Shown here piece by piece: positions 9,840 to 17,558 of a stretch of 35,853 nt of DNA (position 1 is its first letter; each line of letters starts with the position of its first letter). The notes under the pieces are model-generated. The model saw only the letters and a program-made list of their open reading frames with translations, did not search any database and had not been told where the DNA came from. Both the position numbers and the translations under genes were made by a program. Source of the stretch: an uncultured Pirellulaceae bacterium (lineage in GTDB: Bacteria > Planctomycetota > Planctomycetia > Pirellulales > Pirellulaceae). The DNA lies in contig CAJQPP010000153.1 in the NCBI GenBank assembly GCA_905480235.1, forward strand, positions 1 through 35,853. Reading direction: 5' to 3'.

Positions 9840-10780
9840 AAATTTACCCGCCGGTTCGGTTGGGAAGACGGTTTGGATTGAGCTGCTGCTGATTCAGAGT
9901 TGCGTTCTAGATAGGTAATGAATATCTCTTCAAGATTGGGAATATGCACCTCAATCGAAGCGATATCAGGGTGTTCCCGCAACTGCCAAATCTGTTCGGG
10001 AGCGGGATCAGTAACGGTGATTTTTAGCTGTCGACCAGCCCGCCTTTGCTGCAAAATATTCAGATCTCCCTGCGGTAGGGGGGGGGCATTTCCCCGAAAC
10101 GAAATGGTCCACTGTTCCAGGCGTGACTTGAGTTTTTGCAGGGACTCACAAACCAACAAACGTCCCTCGTGCACAATGGCAACCATATCTGCCACGCGTT
10201 CGACTTCCGGAATTTGGTGGCTGGAAAGAAATACGGTGCGACCTTCGGCAGCCACTTCGATCATGCTTTCTAAAAAGGATCGCCGAACGATGGTGTCGAG
10301 CCCGGAGGTCGGTTCATCGAGAATTAATAAATCGGGGTTGTGCGCCATGGCCAAGGACAGAGATACCTTGGCACGCATGCCTTTGGATAACGTTTTGATT
10401 TTCTTTTTCAAAGGCACTTCGAATTGACTGGCCAATGCGTAATAAGCGGTAAGGAAACCATCCGGGTAAAAACCGGCTGTGAACCAGCCAACTTGGTCAA
10501 CCGTCATCCAATCATAAAGTGCGGGTTGTTCGGGTACGTAGCCGATGCTGCGACGGATTTCTGCGCCCTGTTGTTGGCTGTCTAAACCCATCACGGTAAC
10601 TTGACCGGAAGTGGGTCGCTCGAGGCCCAGCAGGGTTCGAATGGCTGTCGTTTTTCCAGCCCCATTTTCACCCAACACGGCGAATACTATACCCTGCGGT
10701 ACGGAAAAACTGACCTGATCGAGAGCCGTCTGCCGCCCGAATCGCTTGGTGACGTTCTCGAAATGAATCGCATCTACCAT
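9836..10780 (-). CDS. ABC transporter ATP-binding protein
   Basis: A 314-residue ABC ATPase that powers the adjacent large permease at the inner face of the membrane. Walker A is GENGAGKTT (37-45), the Q-loop is in V-P-E-Q-P-A-L-Y (83-90), the signature is the variant L-S-K-G-M-R (132-137), Walker B is L-L-I-L-D-E-P (152-158), and the switch His is in S-S-H-Q (His189). The ~90 residues after the core resemble the C-terminal extension of CcmA/YtrB-type exporters. It begins one base before the stop of the GntR gene and overlaps the permease gene by four bases, so the three form a tight operon. The substrate is not predictable from the sequence. Confidence 0.93.
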   Translation of the reverse strand: MVDAIHFENVTKRFGRQTALDQVSFSVPQGIVFAVLGENGAGKTTAIRTLLGLERPTSGQVTVMGLDSQQQGAEIRRSIGYVPEQPALYDWMTVDQVGWFTAGFYPDGFLTAYYALASQFEVPLKKKIKTLSKGMRAKVSLSLAMAHNPDLLILDEPTSGLDTIVRRSFLESMIEVAAEGRTVFLSSHQIPEVERVADMVAIVHEGRLLVCESLQKLKSRLEQWTISFRGNAPPLPQGDLNILQQRRAGRQLKITVTDPAPEQIWQLREHPDIASIEVHIPNLEEIFITYLERNSESAAAQSKPSSQPNRRVNL

Positions 10781-11164
10781 CTATTTACCCTTCCTGGATC
10801 CAAGCTCAGTCTGAAAAAGTTTTTCGATTTCGATATCTTGCAATTGGCTTTGGCGGGCCGCTTCGATGATCTGCCGCATACTTTGCCGTAAAATGCGGCT
10901 TCTTTCCGCGCGGCAAATGCCGCGTGCCCCTTTCGCAATGGAAACGCCGGTTCCGCGAATTGACTCCACGATGTCCCTCTCCTGAAGCTGCCGGTAAGCA
11001 CGCGATACGGTATTGGGGTTGATCGCCAATTCACGGGCCAGTTGCCGTACTGAGGGGAGCATTTCCCCCGCTTGCAGGGAGTCGTTGGCCACGGCAAAGG
11101 TGACCTGCCTGTAGACTTGCTCGTAGACTGGAACGCCGTTGTGTGAATTGATTTGAAAGAACAT
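10781..11164 (-). CDS. GntR family regulator, YtrA subfamily
   Basis: A 127-residue repressor-type protein. An N-terminal winged helix (about 10-80) contains P-S-V-R-Q-L-A-R-E-L-A-I-N-P-N-T-V-S-R-A, the standard GntR recognition helix region, followed by the G-T-G-V-S wing. The short C-terminal part (about 45 residues) lacks a large ligand domain, which is typical of YtrA-type regulators that sit in front of ABC transporter operons and control them. It is the first gene of the operon, directly abutting the ATPase gene. The start at 11164 puts Y-E-Q-V-Y-R-Q near the N terminus as in homologues. A longer open frame over the same DNA (10774-11301) is in another frame and is rejected. It probably represses its own promoter until an envelope-acting compound appears (inference from family). 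Confidence 0.92.
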   Translation of the reverse strand: MFFQINSHNGVPVYEQVYRQVTFAVANDSLQAGEMLPSVRQLARELAINPNTVSRAYRQLQERDIVESIRGTGVSIAKGARGICRAERSRILRQSMRQIIEAARQSQLQDIEIEKLFQTELGSRKGK

Positions 11165-11182
11165 GAAACGATCCCACCTTGG

Positions 11183-11202
11183 TGTATTGTTGTGGTAGTA
11201 CA
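11183..11202. promoter_or_regulatory. Candidate GntR operator, imperfect inverted repeat
   Basis: Plus strand TGTATT (11183-11188), eight bases, then AGTACA (11197-11202). The arms match at 5 of 6 positions as an inverted repeat. It overlaps the proposed -10 box and start region of the operon, where a YtrA-type repressor would be expected to bind. TGTA...TACA-like half sites fit regulators of this subfamily. The assignment is an inference. Confidence 0.35.
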
Positions 11203-11228
11203 GTAGTGATTGTCGCGGGGGCTGTCAA
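11200..11228 (-). promoter_or_regulatory. Probable sigma70-type promoter of the GntR-ABC operon
   Basis: Read on the minus strand there is a perfect -35 box TTGACA (11228-11223), then a 17-base spacer and TACTGT (11205-11200) as a weak -10 box (3 of 6 matches). This lies 36 bases before the regulator's start codon. It is a pattern match only and no transcript data are available. Confidence 0.4.
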
Positions 11229-11338
11229 AAATTAATCTAAAAATCCACGGATTTATCTGGGTGCGAGTGTTTCGCTTTCGGGAATCCATGACGAAGGACA
11301 TTTTTTAGGCGCTGCCAAAATTACGCTAAGATGATGGT

Positions 11339-11704
11339 ATGCATCAAGACAACCAAGAAAAAAACAAACGGTATGTGTTTGCGGATACTGGGCAAATCGC
11401 ACCTCAGGAATGCCCCTGCGGGCTGACTCGCCGCGCATTTGTAGAGGACCCCGAGAAAATTGCCTCACTGCATGTGGTGGAGGTCGATCACGACGCGGTG
11501 ATGCACTATCACAAAAAGATGACCGAACTCTATTACGTACTCGAGGGCGTGGGTCAGTTGGAATTGGACGGCGAGTTATTCGATATTGGGCCGGGTTGTT
11601 CGGCCCTGATTAAGCCGGGATGTCGGCACCGCGCGGTGGGGAAATTGAAAATCCTGAATGTGCCGATTCCGGCTTTTGATCCGCAAGATGAATATTTCGA
11701 TTGA
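11339..11704 (+). CDS. Cupin domain protein
   Basis: A 121-residue single-domain cupin. The first cupin motif is H-Y-H-K-K-M-T-E-L-Y-Y-V-L-E-G, giving two His and a Glu as metal ligands. The second motif is G-P-G-C-S-A-L-I-K-P-G-C-R-H, giving the fourth ligand. It is likely a small metal-binding beta barrel in the cytoplasm, acting as an enzyme (isomerase or dioxygenase type) or sensor; the substrate is unknown. The N-terminal tail holds E-C-P-C-G-L-T-R-R-A-F, a pair of cysteines that the cupin core does not need. It is a lone plus-strand gene between two minus-strand operons, 45 bases from the convergent lipoprotein gene. Confidence 0.85.
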   Translation: MHQDNQEKNKRYVFADTGQIAPQECPCGLTRRAFVEDPEKIASLHVVEVDHDAVMHYHKKMTELYYVLEGVGQLELDGELFDIGPGCSALIKPGCRHRAVGKLKILNVPIPAFDPQDEYFD

Positions 11705-11749
11705 TGCGGTGCCTGTTCGCTCAAGCAACTGCGTCGCCTCGAGCAGGGG

Positions 11750-12139
11750 TTATTCTTTGGGGGTTTCAAAAGATTCAATGACGTCGCCTCCACCGACCGA
11801 TTTGAATTCATGAAATATCTGAATGTTATTATCCAGAGCTCGTTGCAACCCACCGTTGTTACGGACCCGTTTTTTGGTTTCAAACCTGACTTTATCGATT
11901 CCCTGGTTGAATCGTGCGGGATCCTGAACCGTGTAGTGCATTGTCAATTGGTTTTGCGTTTCGTTGTAGGTGACCTTCAGTAATCTCAAACCGTTCCCCA
12001 AATCTTGGGGGAGCTTCTTGTTTTCTTCGGCGAGGGTTTTCGTCACTTCGTTATCGACAATGGCATCGGTGATGCTTCCTGCGCAACCCAGCGTCCCAAT
12101 ACAGACGAATGACATTATGAGGATTGCTAGAGGTTTCAT
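11750..12139 (-). CDS. Small lipoprotein of unknown function
   Basis: About 129 residues. I chose the ATG at 12139 because it starts a clean lipoprotein signal: M-K-P-L followed by a hydrophobic stretch and the lipobox I-G-T-L-G-C. The frame opens further up to 12229, but those 30 residues would precede the signal. The mature part is charged and shows no domain I know; it includes a segment L-T-M-H-Y-T-V and a V-G-G-G-D-V stretch near the end. It begins 41 bases after the trkH stop on the same strand and may be co-transcribed with it. A role in potassium uptake is not supported by anything beyond position. Confidence 0.72.
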   Translation of the reverse strand: MKPLAILIMSFVCIGTLGCAGSITDAIVDNEVTKTLAEENKKLPQDLGNGLRLLKVTYNETQNQLTMHYTVQDPARFNQGIDKVRFETKKRVRNNGGLQRALDNNIQIFHEFKSVGGGDVIESFETPKE

Positions 12140-12180
12140 CGATGGGTCTTTCAGAGAGGGAGAGTGGTAACAATTGGAAA

Positions 12181-14025
12181 CTACATGTTTTTCCAGAATC
12201 GCGGCAAAAACAAAACAAGGATGGGCCAAATTTCTAAACGTCCTAGCATCATCAAGAGTACGAACAACAGCTTGGCCATTCCACTGAAGGCTCCGTAGTT
12301 TTGCGTCGGTCCAACCACGCCGAGTCCTGGGCCAATATTATTGATCATGGAAGCCACGCAACTGAGTGAGTCACTCAATTGTTGCTCGTTATTTTCTGCC
12401 CAAGTCATTTCGGATTCAATGGCTGCCAGAAACAACCAGCTGAATACCACCAAGACTAGCACCATGGCCACGTAAACCAAGAGAGAGCGTTTGAGTTCCG
12501 CCTCGTCGATTTCCCTGTCCCCTTGAATCTTAAGAGATTTGACCAAACGGGGATGGAAGGCTTTTTCAGTTTCATTTCGCAGAATTTTATACAGCAGGTA
12601 ATGCCGAATGACCTTCATCCCTCCGCTGGTACTCCCAGCACAGCCGCCGACAAACATCAGTAGCAATACCAGTAACCTGGCGAATTGGTTCCAGGCGTCA
12701 TAATCGTTGGTCCCGTAGCCCGTCGTGGTGATAATGGATGTTACCTGGAACAACGCGTTGCGAAAGGCGGTTTCAGGTTGGTCAAAACCGGGGTCTCCAT
12801 TCCATGAGCAAGATAGAATTACCGCTACGGTCCCCAGAGCGATGATTAGGATGTAGGTACGCCACTCCACATCAGCTAAAAGCCGACCGGGTTGTCTTAA
12901 AACGCAAAGGTAAAGCAGCGTGAAATTCGTTCCGGCCAAAATCATAAATACGATTACGGTATATTCGATGGCGGGACTTTGGAAGTGTCCCAAGCTGGCG
13001 TTGTAAGTCGAAAACCCTCCGGTTGCCATGGTGCCGAAGGCATGACAGATCGCATCAAAAGGGCCCATGCCCAAGCCCAATAAAATCAACGTCAGGATGA
13101 CATTCAAAGCCACGTAAATGCCGGCAAAGCGCCAGGCCGAGTGCTGCATCCGCGCCGAGGATGTATCGCTGGCTGGGCCGGGTACCTCGGTTCGCATCAA
13201 GGCTTTGCCGGCCGAGCCTTGCCCCAATAAAATGACAAACAAAACAATGATGCCCAGGCCACCCAAGAAATGGGTGCTGCTCCGCCAAAAGTGGATGCAG
13301 TGGGCGATGACTTCCGAATCTTCCAACTCGGCCATCACGGATGCGCCGGTTGTGCTAAAGCCAGATTGAGATTCAAACAAGGCATCGCAAATGGTCATGG
13401 GAGTCCAAGCGATGCGGTAATTGGAAGCTCGGTCTACCGTTGATTCCAACTCCCGCGGGACGACGACGTAATCGCCCCAGATGGGAGACTCGTTCATGCC
13501 TTTAAGGATCGGCACCGCATTGGGAACTCCCGACATGACCCGTAATTGGGTTTTGCTCAGCCCAACCGATGGCCGAGGTGCGTTGGCTAGCGCCTTTATG
13601 ATCGCGAGTTCTTGGATTGTGGTTGCTTCCGCTTGCTCCCAGGTCCTCAAGAATTGTGTGCCTTGGGACAGTACAAGCGGTTGCCCCGTCTGCTCGGAAA
13701 TTACGATGGACGGGCCTCGTAAAGTACCGCTCAAATAAAATGGTAAGGCCCCCAGAATTGTGGCTAATACCCAACTGAGACCGACGACCGCCATGGCCTC
13801 TTTCCGGAAAAGCTGTCCGGTCGCTTTACGACCATACTGATACAGAGAGAGACCGACGATCAGGCAGATTCCGATGCTGAGCGTCAACGCAATAAAACCA
13901 TCACGCTCAAAATGCTGAGTGTGACGTCCCAAGTTGGGAATCGCCCAAGGCAGGCTGAACACCATGAACACCCCAATCAGGGTGGAGATGATTCCCAACA
14001 GTTTTGCTAATAGGCGAATGTTCAT
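12181..14025 (-). CDS. trkH: TrkH-type potassium uptake membrane protein with a large insertion
   Basis: A 614-residue TrkH/KtrB family K+ channel-like transporter in the cytoplasmic membrane. Four pore-loop filters are visible: S-G-F-S-T-T-G-A-S (221-229), A-T-G-G-F-S-T-Y-N (334-342), I-I-T-T-T-G-Y-G-T (431-439) and N-N-I-G-P-G-L-G (562-569), each with the central Gly. The family is usually about 480-500 residues. Here the loop between the second membrane segment (ending L-P-F-Y-L-S-G) and the first filter has about 100 extra residues (103-205), Gln- and Val-rich and probably outside the membrane. No trkA/ktrA-like NAD-binding gating subunit lies in the window, so it must be elsewhere. The start at 14025 fits the first membrane helix. 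Confidence 0.92.
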   Translation of the reverse strand: MNIRLLAKLLGIISTLIGVFMVFSLPWAIPNLGRHTQHFERDGFIALTLSIGICLIVGLSLYQYGRKATGQLFRKEAMAVVGLSWVLATILGALPFYLSGTLRGPSIVISEQTGQPLVLSQGTQFLRTWEQAEATTIQELAIIKALANAPRPSVGLSKTQLRVMSGVPNAVPILKGMNESPIWGDYVVVPRELESTVDRASNYRIAWTPMTICDALFESQSGFSTTGASVMAELEDSEVIAHCIHFWRSSTHFLGGLGIIVLFVILLGQGSAGKALMRTEVPGPASDTSSARMQHSAWRFAGIYVALNVILTLILLGLGMGPFDAICHAFGTMATGGFSTYNASLGHFQSPAIEYTVIVFMILAGTNFTLLYLCVLRQPGRLLADVEWRTYILIIALGTVAVILSCSWNGDPGFDQPETAFRNALFQVTSIITTTGYGTNDYDAWNQFARLLVLLLMFVGGCAGSTSGGMKVIRHYLLYKILRNETEKAFHPRLVKSLKIQGDREIDEAELKRSLLVYVAMVLVLVVFSWLFLAAIESEMTWAENNEQQLSDSLSCVASMINNIGPGLGVVGPTQNYGAFSGMAKLLFVLLMMLGRLEIWPILVLFLPRFWKNM

Positions 14026-14258
14026 TTAGCATCTGGAAAGCTGCTGTTCCCCTTTGTTTGTCGAGCTTTTCTGTGTTTGCAGCGTTCCCTGAACGTACCA
14101 AAAAGGATCACCGCTGGAAACGCCGCTCCTTTTCTTGAATGAGCCTTCCCCGGAACATCTGCGGAAATATTAGCCGCGATTTCGGAAACGTAGTGCGTAA
14201 TCACCTTTGCAAGAGCCGTGCGTGGTTGCCAAGACCATCCGACTGGCAAATTCCCAGG

Positions 14259-14801
14259 TCAGGAATCATCCATCTCGTCGTCAGGGGCGTTACGGTTAAA
14301 CCATTTGTCGACGTAATTGGCGGTGATCACAATCGTGGTTGGTGAGAGCACCAACATGGCCAGCATCATCCATTTGGGAATTTGGGGCTGGGTCATCGAT
14401 ATTTGTAAGAACGAACAAATACTAATCACCGCCAAGAAAATCCCATGTCCCAATTTGGAAAATGGTGCGCAGTAGGCCACCATTAATCCAATCAGCATCG
14501 AAAGCACGATCGACAGACCAATTAACCAGAAACACATCTCGTTGGGAAACAGAAGCTCGGGTTGGTTTTCCCAAGCTTCCCAAAACTCGTCACGGTCCTT
14601 TTCTGGGAGTGACCAAAGTCGAAAAATGTCGGGAAAGCGATAATAGGCAATCAATATCATGCCTGTCAGCAACCCGAAAAATAGCGTTACGTAGGAACTG
14701 GCAATGACCAGGAAACTGCGCAGAAAATGCGCAGGGTCAACGAACGATAGTTCGCTGTCATTGGGCTCGGGTTCCGTGGCTTGATCAGGGATTTCATTCA
14801 T
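14259..14801 (-). CDS. Membrane protein, four predicted TM segments, unknown function
   Basis: A 180-residue protein with an acidic N-terminal tail, four hydrophobic segments (about 28-52, 90-112, 117-135, 142-160) and an acidic C-terminal tail ending D-D-E-M-D-D-S. Between TM1 and TM2 is a charged loop with S-L-P-E-K-D-R-D-E-F. I do not recognise a family. It starts 9 bases after the stop of the lipoprotein gene at 14811 on the same strand, so the two are likely in one transcript with the lipoprotein at 15439. Both ends appear to be cytoplasmic if there are four segments. Confidence 0.75.
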   Translation of the reverse strand: MNEIPDQATEPEPNDSELSFVDPAHFLRSFLVIASSYVTLFFGLLTGMILIAYYRFPDIFRLWSLPEKDRDEFWEAWENQPELLFPNEMCFWLIGLSIVLSMLIGLMVAYCAPFSKLGHGIFLAVISICSFLQISMTQPQIPKWMMLAMLVLSPTTIVITANYVDKWFNRNAPDDEMDDS

Positions 14802-14810
14802 CCCCGCATC

Positions 14811-15416
14811 TTACTTTAACGTGCCGCTGTTCGCACCGTCAGCTACCGATTCGGGCAGGATTCGTTCGAAAACAAATATCGGATTGCAGCCTGCCAAGAG
14901 ATCCGAGGTCGGTGCCACCATAACGGCCACGTTTCCATCTTTCTCGAATTGGTATCGCACCCGGTTCTTTTCGGTTCCGCCCTGAGGGAGTTGTTCAACG
15001 GTTTCCACAAAGACCGCGTTCTTTTCCACGTTCAATGCTCGCCATGTACCCTGCGTGCTGTCGCGTAGCAGTTGGCCGTTGGCTTTAACCTGAATATCCA
15101 GGAGCATTTCACCACTATCGGTGAAGTTCGCACCAATTTCGGTAGTTTGGAAATTGATGGCAATCTGTTGCAGTTGAGCGCGCTCGCCAGAATCCGAAAT
15201 AGAAGCGAGTTTCTGTTGAAGCAAATCTTGATTTAGTTTTGCTTTGCCGTACCAGGTCCCCACTAGCAGGTCTTCCGGATTAAGGTTTGCGGTTTGATCG
15301 TCGGTTGCCGATTTCTTGGAACCCTGTTCCTCTGCTTTACCGCAGCCGATGGCCGTGACCATTAAAAGCGCCAGAAAGCTGACAACAAATCGAAAGGGGG
15401 AAGACTTCACATCCAT
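14811..15416 (-). CDS. Lipoprotein, lipocalin-like
   Basis: A 201-residue lipoprotein with signal M-D-V-K-S-S-P-F-R-F, a hydrophobic core and lipobox V-T-A-I-G-C. A TTGGAG stretch nine bases before the ATG is a good ribosome binding site and fixes the start. After a charged linker comes L-L-V-G-T-W-Y-G and alternating beta-strand-like segments (S-G-E-M-L-L-D-I, G-T-W-R-A-L, F-V-E-T-V-E), as in small beta-barrel lipocalin-like proteins with a first-strand G-x-W. It sits between another such lipoprotein and a membrane protein on one strand. Function unknown, probably a periplasmic or outer-membrane binding protein. Confidence 0.78.
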   Translation of the reverse strand: MDVKSSPFRFVVSFLALLMVTAIGCGKAEEQGSKKSATDDQTANLNPEDLLVGTWYGKAKLNQDLLQQKLASISDSGERAQLQQIAINFQTTEIGANFTDSGEMLLDIQVKANGQLLRDSTQGTWRALNVEKNAVFVETVEQLPQGGTEKNRVRYQFEKDGNVAVMVAPTSDLLAGCNPIFVFERILPESVADGANSGTLK

Positions 15417-15438
15417 GCGAATTACTCCAATAGGTGAT

Positions 15439-15942
15439 TTACTGATTGCGGCGGAATCTCAACTCCATTTCGAGAACCGCTATGTTGGGCGGAATCAACT
15501 GAATCGTGTTATCGTCGATGAACGTAACCTTCGTTTCCGTGATTTCGTCAAACAGATCGCAGCGTACCGTAGCAACCTCTGCCTTTTTGTTCCATGACAA
15601 TATTGACCACTTTCCTACCTTGGGTTTACCGGTCGATGCCATGGGGAAATCGGTGAACGTCTCCAGCTTTCCGTTGCGATGAAAAACCAGTGACATGGTG
15701 CCATTGGTCTCCCCGCCAGCCACGGAATCGTAAAGATCTTCCGTAGCATCCGCTGCTTTTTCATTGGAAGAGGTCTCACCATCGGCTTTAGCTTGACCGC
15801 CAGCAGTGGCGATTTGATCGGGCGGCAGCATATCCCAGCGCCCGGTCAGTTTGCTAGCTACTTCATGTTGGCAGCCAAGCATTCCTGTAACGCTAAATAC
15901 AATCAATAGTGCAAGCGTTTTTTTGACAACGTTTAAGTGCAT
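15439..15942 (-). CDS. Lipoprotein, lipocalin-like
   Basis: About 167 residues from the ATG at 15942, which starts M-H-L-N-V-V-K-K and leads to the lipobox V-T-G-M-L-G-C. The frame is open to 15978 but the earlier part does not fit a signal. The mature part begins K-L-T-G-R-W-D-M, has an acidic Ala/Ser-rich insert, then beta-rich segments M-S-L-V-F-H-R-N-G-K, G-K-W-S-I-L-S-W and I-A-V-L-E-M-E-L-R-F. The layout is like that of the next gene (15416-14811), suggesting diverged tandem copies. The gap is 22 bases. First gene of a likely three-gene operon. Confidence 0.76.
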   Translation of the reverse strand: MHLNVVKKTLALLIVFSVTGMLGCQHEVASKLTGRWDMLPPDQIATAGGQAKADGETSSNEKAADATEDLYDSVAGGETNGTMSLVFHRNGKLETFTDFPMASTGKPKVGKWSILSWNKKAEVATVRCDLFDEITETKVTFIDDNTIQLIPPNIAVLEMELRFRRNQ

Positions 15943-16083
15943 GAAAATTCCCGATGGCAGGCTTGATAATAATGGCAAAGTTTAACAGTCGTGTGGGTTT
16001 TGGTGATTGTAATGGCCCTATCGACCGATAACCAATGGTGAAACCCCATGGTATTACCCCACGTCAATCAGGGAAGCAGTTAG

Positions 16084-16863
16084 ATGTTTCGTTTTTTGTT
16101 ACTCACGATGTCATTAGTGGCGCTCATTTCGATGCCAGGTTGTGTTCTCGGGCCTCGTGGTGGCTGCGGGCAATGCAACACATGCGACGGCTTTGTGGAG
16201 CAAGGCCAGATTCACAACAGCCCGATTGATTCCTTTCGGGCTTGGCGTCGCGGTTTAACCTGCAGCGTCGGATGCGGTGAAACCTACTGGGATGAATGGT
16301 ACTCGACCCCGCCCGATTGTGTCGATCCATGCCCTGGCGACTGTTGCGAAACAGGTTTCGTTGACTGTGGTTGTGCCGGTCCCTGTGGTTGCGATCTCGT
16401 AGGTGGTTACGGTGGGCATGGCGTTCGGCCGCTGGAATTAGTGAGTGGTCTGCTAACAGGACTTTACGGAAAACGATTTTGCGGCGCCTGCGGCTACGAT
16501 TTTGATGAGTGTGGTTGCGGTGGCGGTGGCGGTGGTTACATGGAAGGCCAGATTATAGACGGCGGCGAATACATCGAGGGTCCGATCATTCAAGGAACCA
16601 CGTCGATGATGCCGACATCTTCCGGTGGCGGAAGCAATTGTGCCACGGGTAATTGTGCGGCGAATGCTCAGCCAAATCGTGTACCCGTCGCGAAAAATAG
16701 TCGTCGTTCACCTGCTTATCAACAAGCCATGGCTCGTCAACGAACGTCAGCGCCCAATAACGCCAATGCAAGATCTCGCCGGGCAGTTCCCAATCAAGTA
16801 CAGGGTCAGAATTATCGCCAGGCAACACGCATGCCGACTGGGCCAGCTCCCCTGCGAAGATAA
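16084..16863 (+). CDS. Cys- and Gly-rich lipoprotein
   Basis: A 259-residue protein with a lipoprotein signal M-F-R-F-L-L-L and lipobox S-M-P-G-C at residue 20. It holds 20 cysteines including that one, many in pairs or short clusters such as D-C-V-D-P-C-P-G-D-C-C, D-C-G-C-A-G-P-C-G-C and D-E-C-G-C. A Gly run, G-G-G-G-G-G, sits after the last cluster, then an acidic repeat-like stretch (G-Q-I-I-D-G-G-E-Y-I-E-G-P-I-I-Q-G). The last 70 residues are basic, Asn/Arg/Gln-rich and probably disordered. It is likely exported and disulfide-bonded. Similar Cys-rich small lipoproteins are common in planctomycetes, but the function is unknown. A strong terminator follows the gene. Confidence 0.8.
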   Translation: MFRFLLLTMSLVALISMPGCVLGPRGGCGQCNTCDGFVEQGQIHNSPIDSFRAWRRGLTCSVGCGETYWDEWYSTPPDCVDPCPGDCCETGFVDCGCAGPCGCDLVGGYGGHGVRPLELVSGLLTGLYGKRFCGACGYDFDECGCGGGGGGYMEGQIIDGGEYIEGPIIQGTTSMMPTSSGGGSNCATGNCAANAQPNRVPVAKNSRRSPAYQQAMARQRTSAPNNANARSRRAVPNQVQGQNYRQATRMPTGPAPLRR

Positions 16864-16914
16864 TGCGGGGGTGGGCGTTGAAATCGTAACGCCAACCGAA
16901 ACTAAAAATAATGA

Positions 16915-16945
16915 ACACGAGTGCAATTTGCACGCGTGTTTTTTT
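16915..16945 (+). terminator. Intrinsic terminator after the Cys-rich lipoprotein gene
   Basis: The left arm ACACGAGTGCAA (16915-16926) pairs with TTGCACGCGTGT (16928-16939) with a single mismatch (A16920/G16934) and a nominal one-base loop, in practice five or so bases. It is followed by seven Ts (16939-16945). It lies about 50 bases past the stop codon at 16863 and is oriented to end the plus-strand transcript. Confidence 0.85.
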
Positions 16946-17010
16946 ATGGCCTGAGTTCATGCTGGCTATTAAGACATTCGCTATGCCGCTCAAGTCAGTT
17001 GCCTTATGAT

Positions 17011-17361
17011 CTAGCCCGGGGGCCACTGCAGATCACGGCCTGCCAGGATGTGGAAGTGCAGGTGCGGTACTGTTTGCCCCGCTGTGGCACCACAATTGGA
17101 TATCAGGCGGTAACTTTGACTGACCCCCAAATCCCGAGTGATCTTTTGAATCACCGAGATCATATGTGCCGCCAGAAAAGGGTCTTCAACAGAGAGCGCA
17201 TCAAGGTGAGGGATCTCTTCTTTGGGGATCACAAGAATGTGAATCGGCGCTTGCGGTGCTATGTCGTTAAAGGCCAAGCAGTGTTCGTCTTGGTAAACAA
17301 TATCTGCGGGGATTTCGCCATCGATGATTTTTTTGAAGATGGTTTTTTCAGAGTTCGTCAC
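17011..17361 (-). CDS. HIT family protein (HINT-type nucleotide hydrolase)
   Basis: A 116-residue histidine triad protein. The motif H-L-H-F-H-I-L has His100, His102 and His104, with His102 the expected nucleophile. The early part carries C-L-A-F-N-D-I and H-I-L-V-I-P-K, as in HINT1-like nucleoside phosphoramidate hydrolases. It is normal in length for a single-domain bacterial HIT protein. The start is a GTG (17361-17359), because an in-frame stop lies just upstream; GGGGA about nine bases before it is a good ribosome binding site. It stands alone and is followed, convergently, by the terminator region of the Cys-rich lipoprotein gene. Confidence 0.9.
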   Translation of the reverse strand: MTNSEKTIFKKIIDGEIPADIVYQDEHCLAFNDIAPQAPIHILVIPKEEIPHLDALSVEDPFLAAHMISVIQKITRDLGVSQSYRLISNCGATAGQTVPHLHFHILAGRDLQWPPG

Positions 17362-17558
17362 GTCAGTTCCCCATCACGAAAAAGTGTTTGTCTGGACACC
17401 TAATACGCGAACCGCAGGAGCGAGTGGTGTCAAGTTTTGGAACGCAAGTCATCGTCAAACCAGTACATGCAAGTTGCTGACTGACGAATGACGGGATTGC
17501 TCGCTAACCATCAAAGTCGGTTTGCCGGACCAAATTGAGGTTGGGTTCGTTATGCAAG

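Noticed and set aside
10774..11301. Longer open frame over the GntR gene, in another frame
   Set aside because: The 127-residue frame carries a complete winged helix with correct spacing to the ATPase gene; the longer one has no domain.
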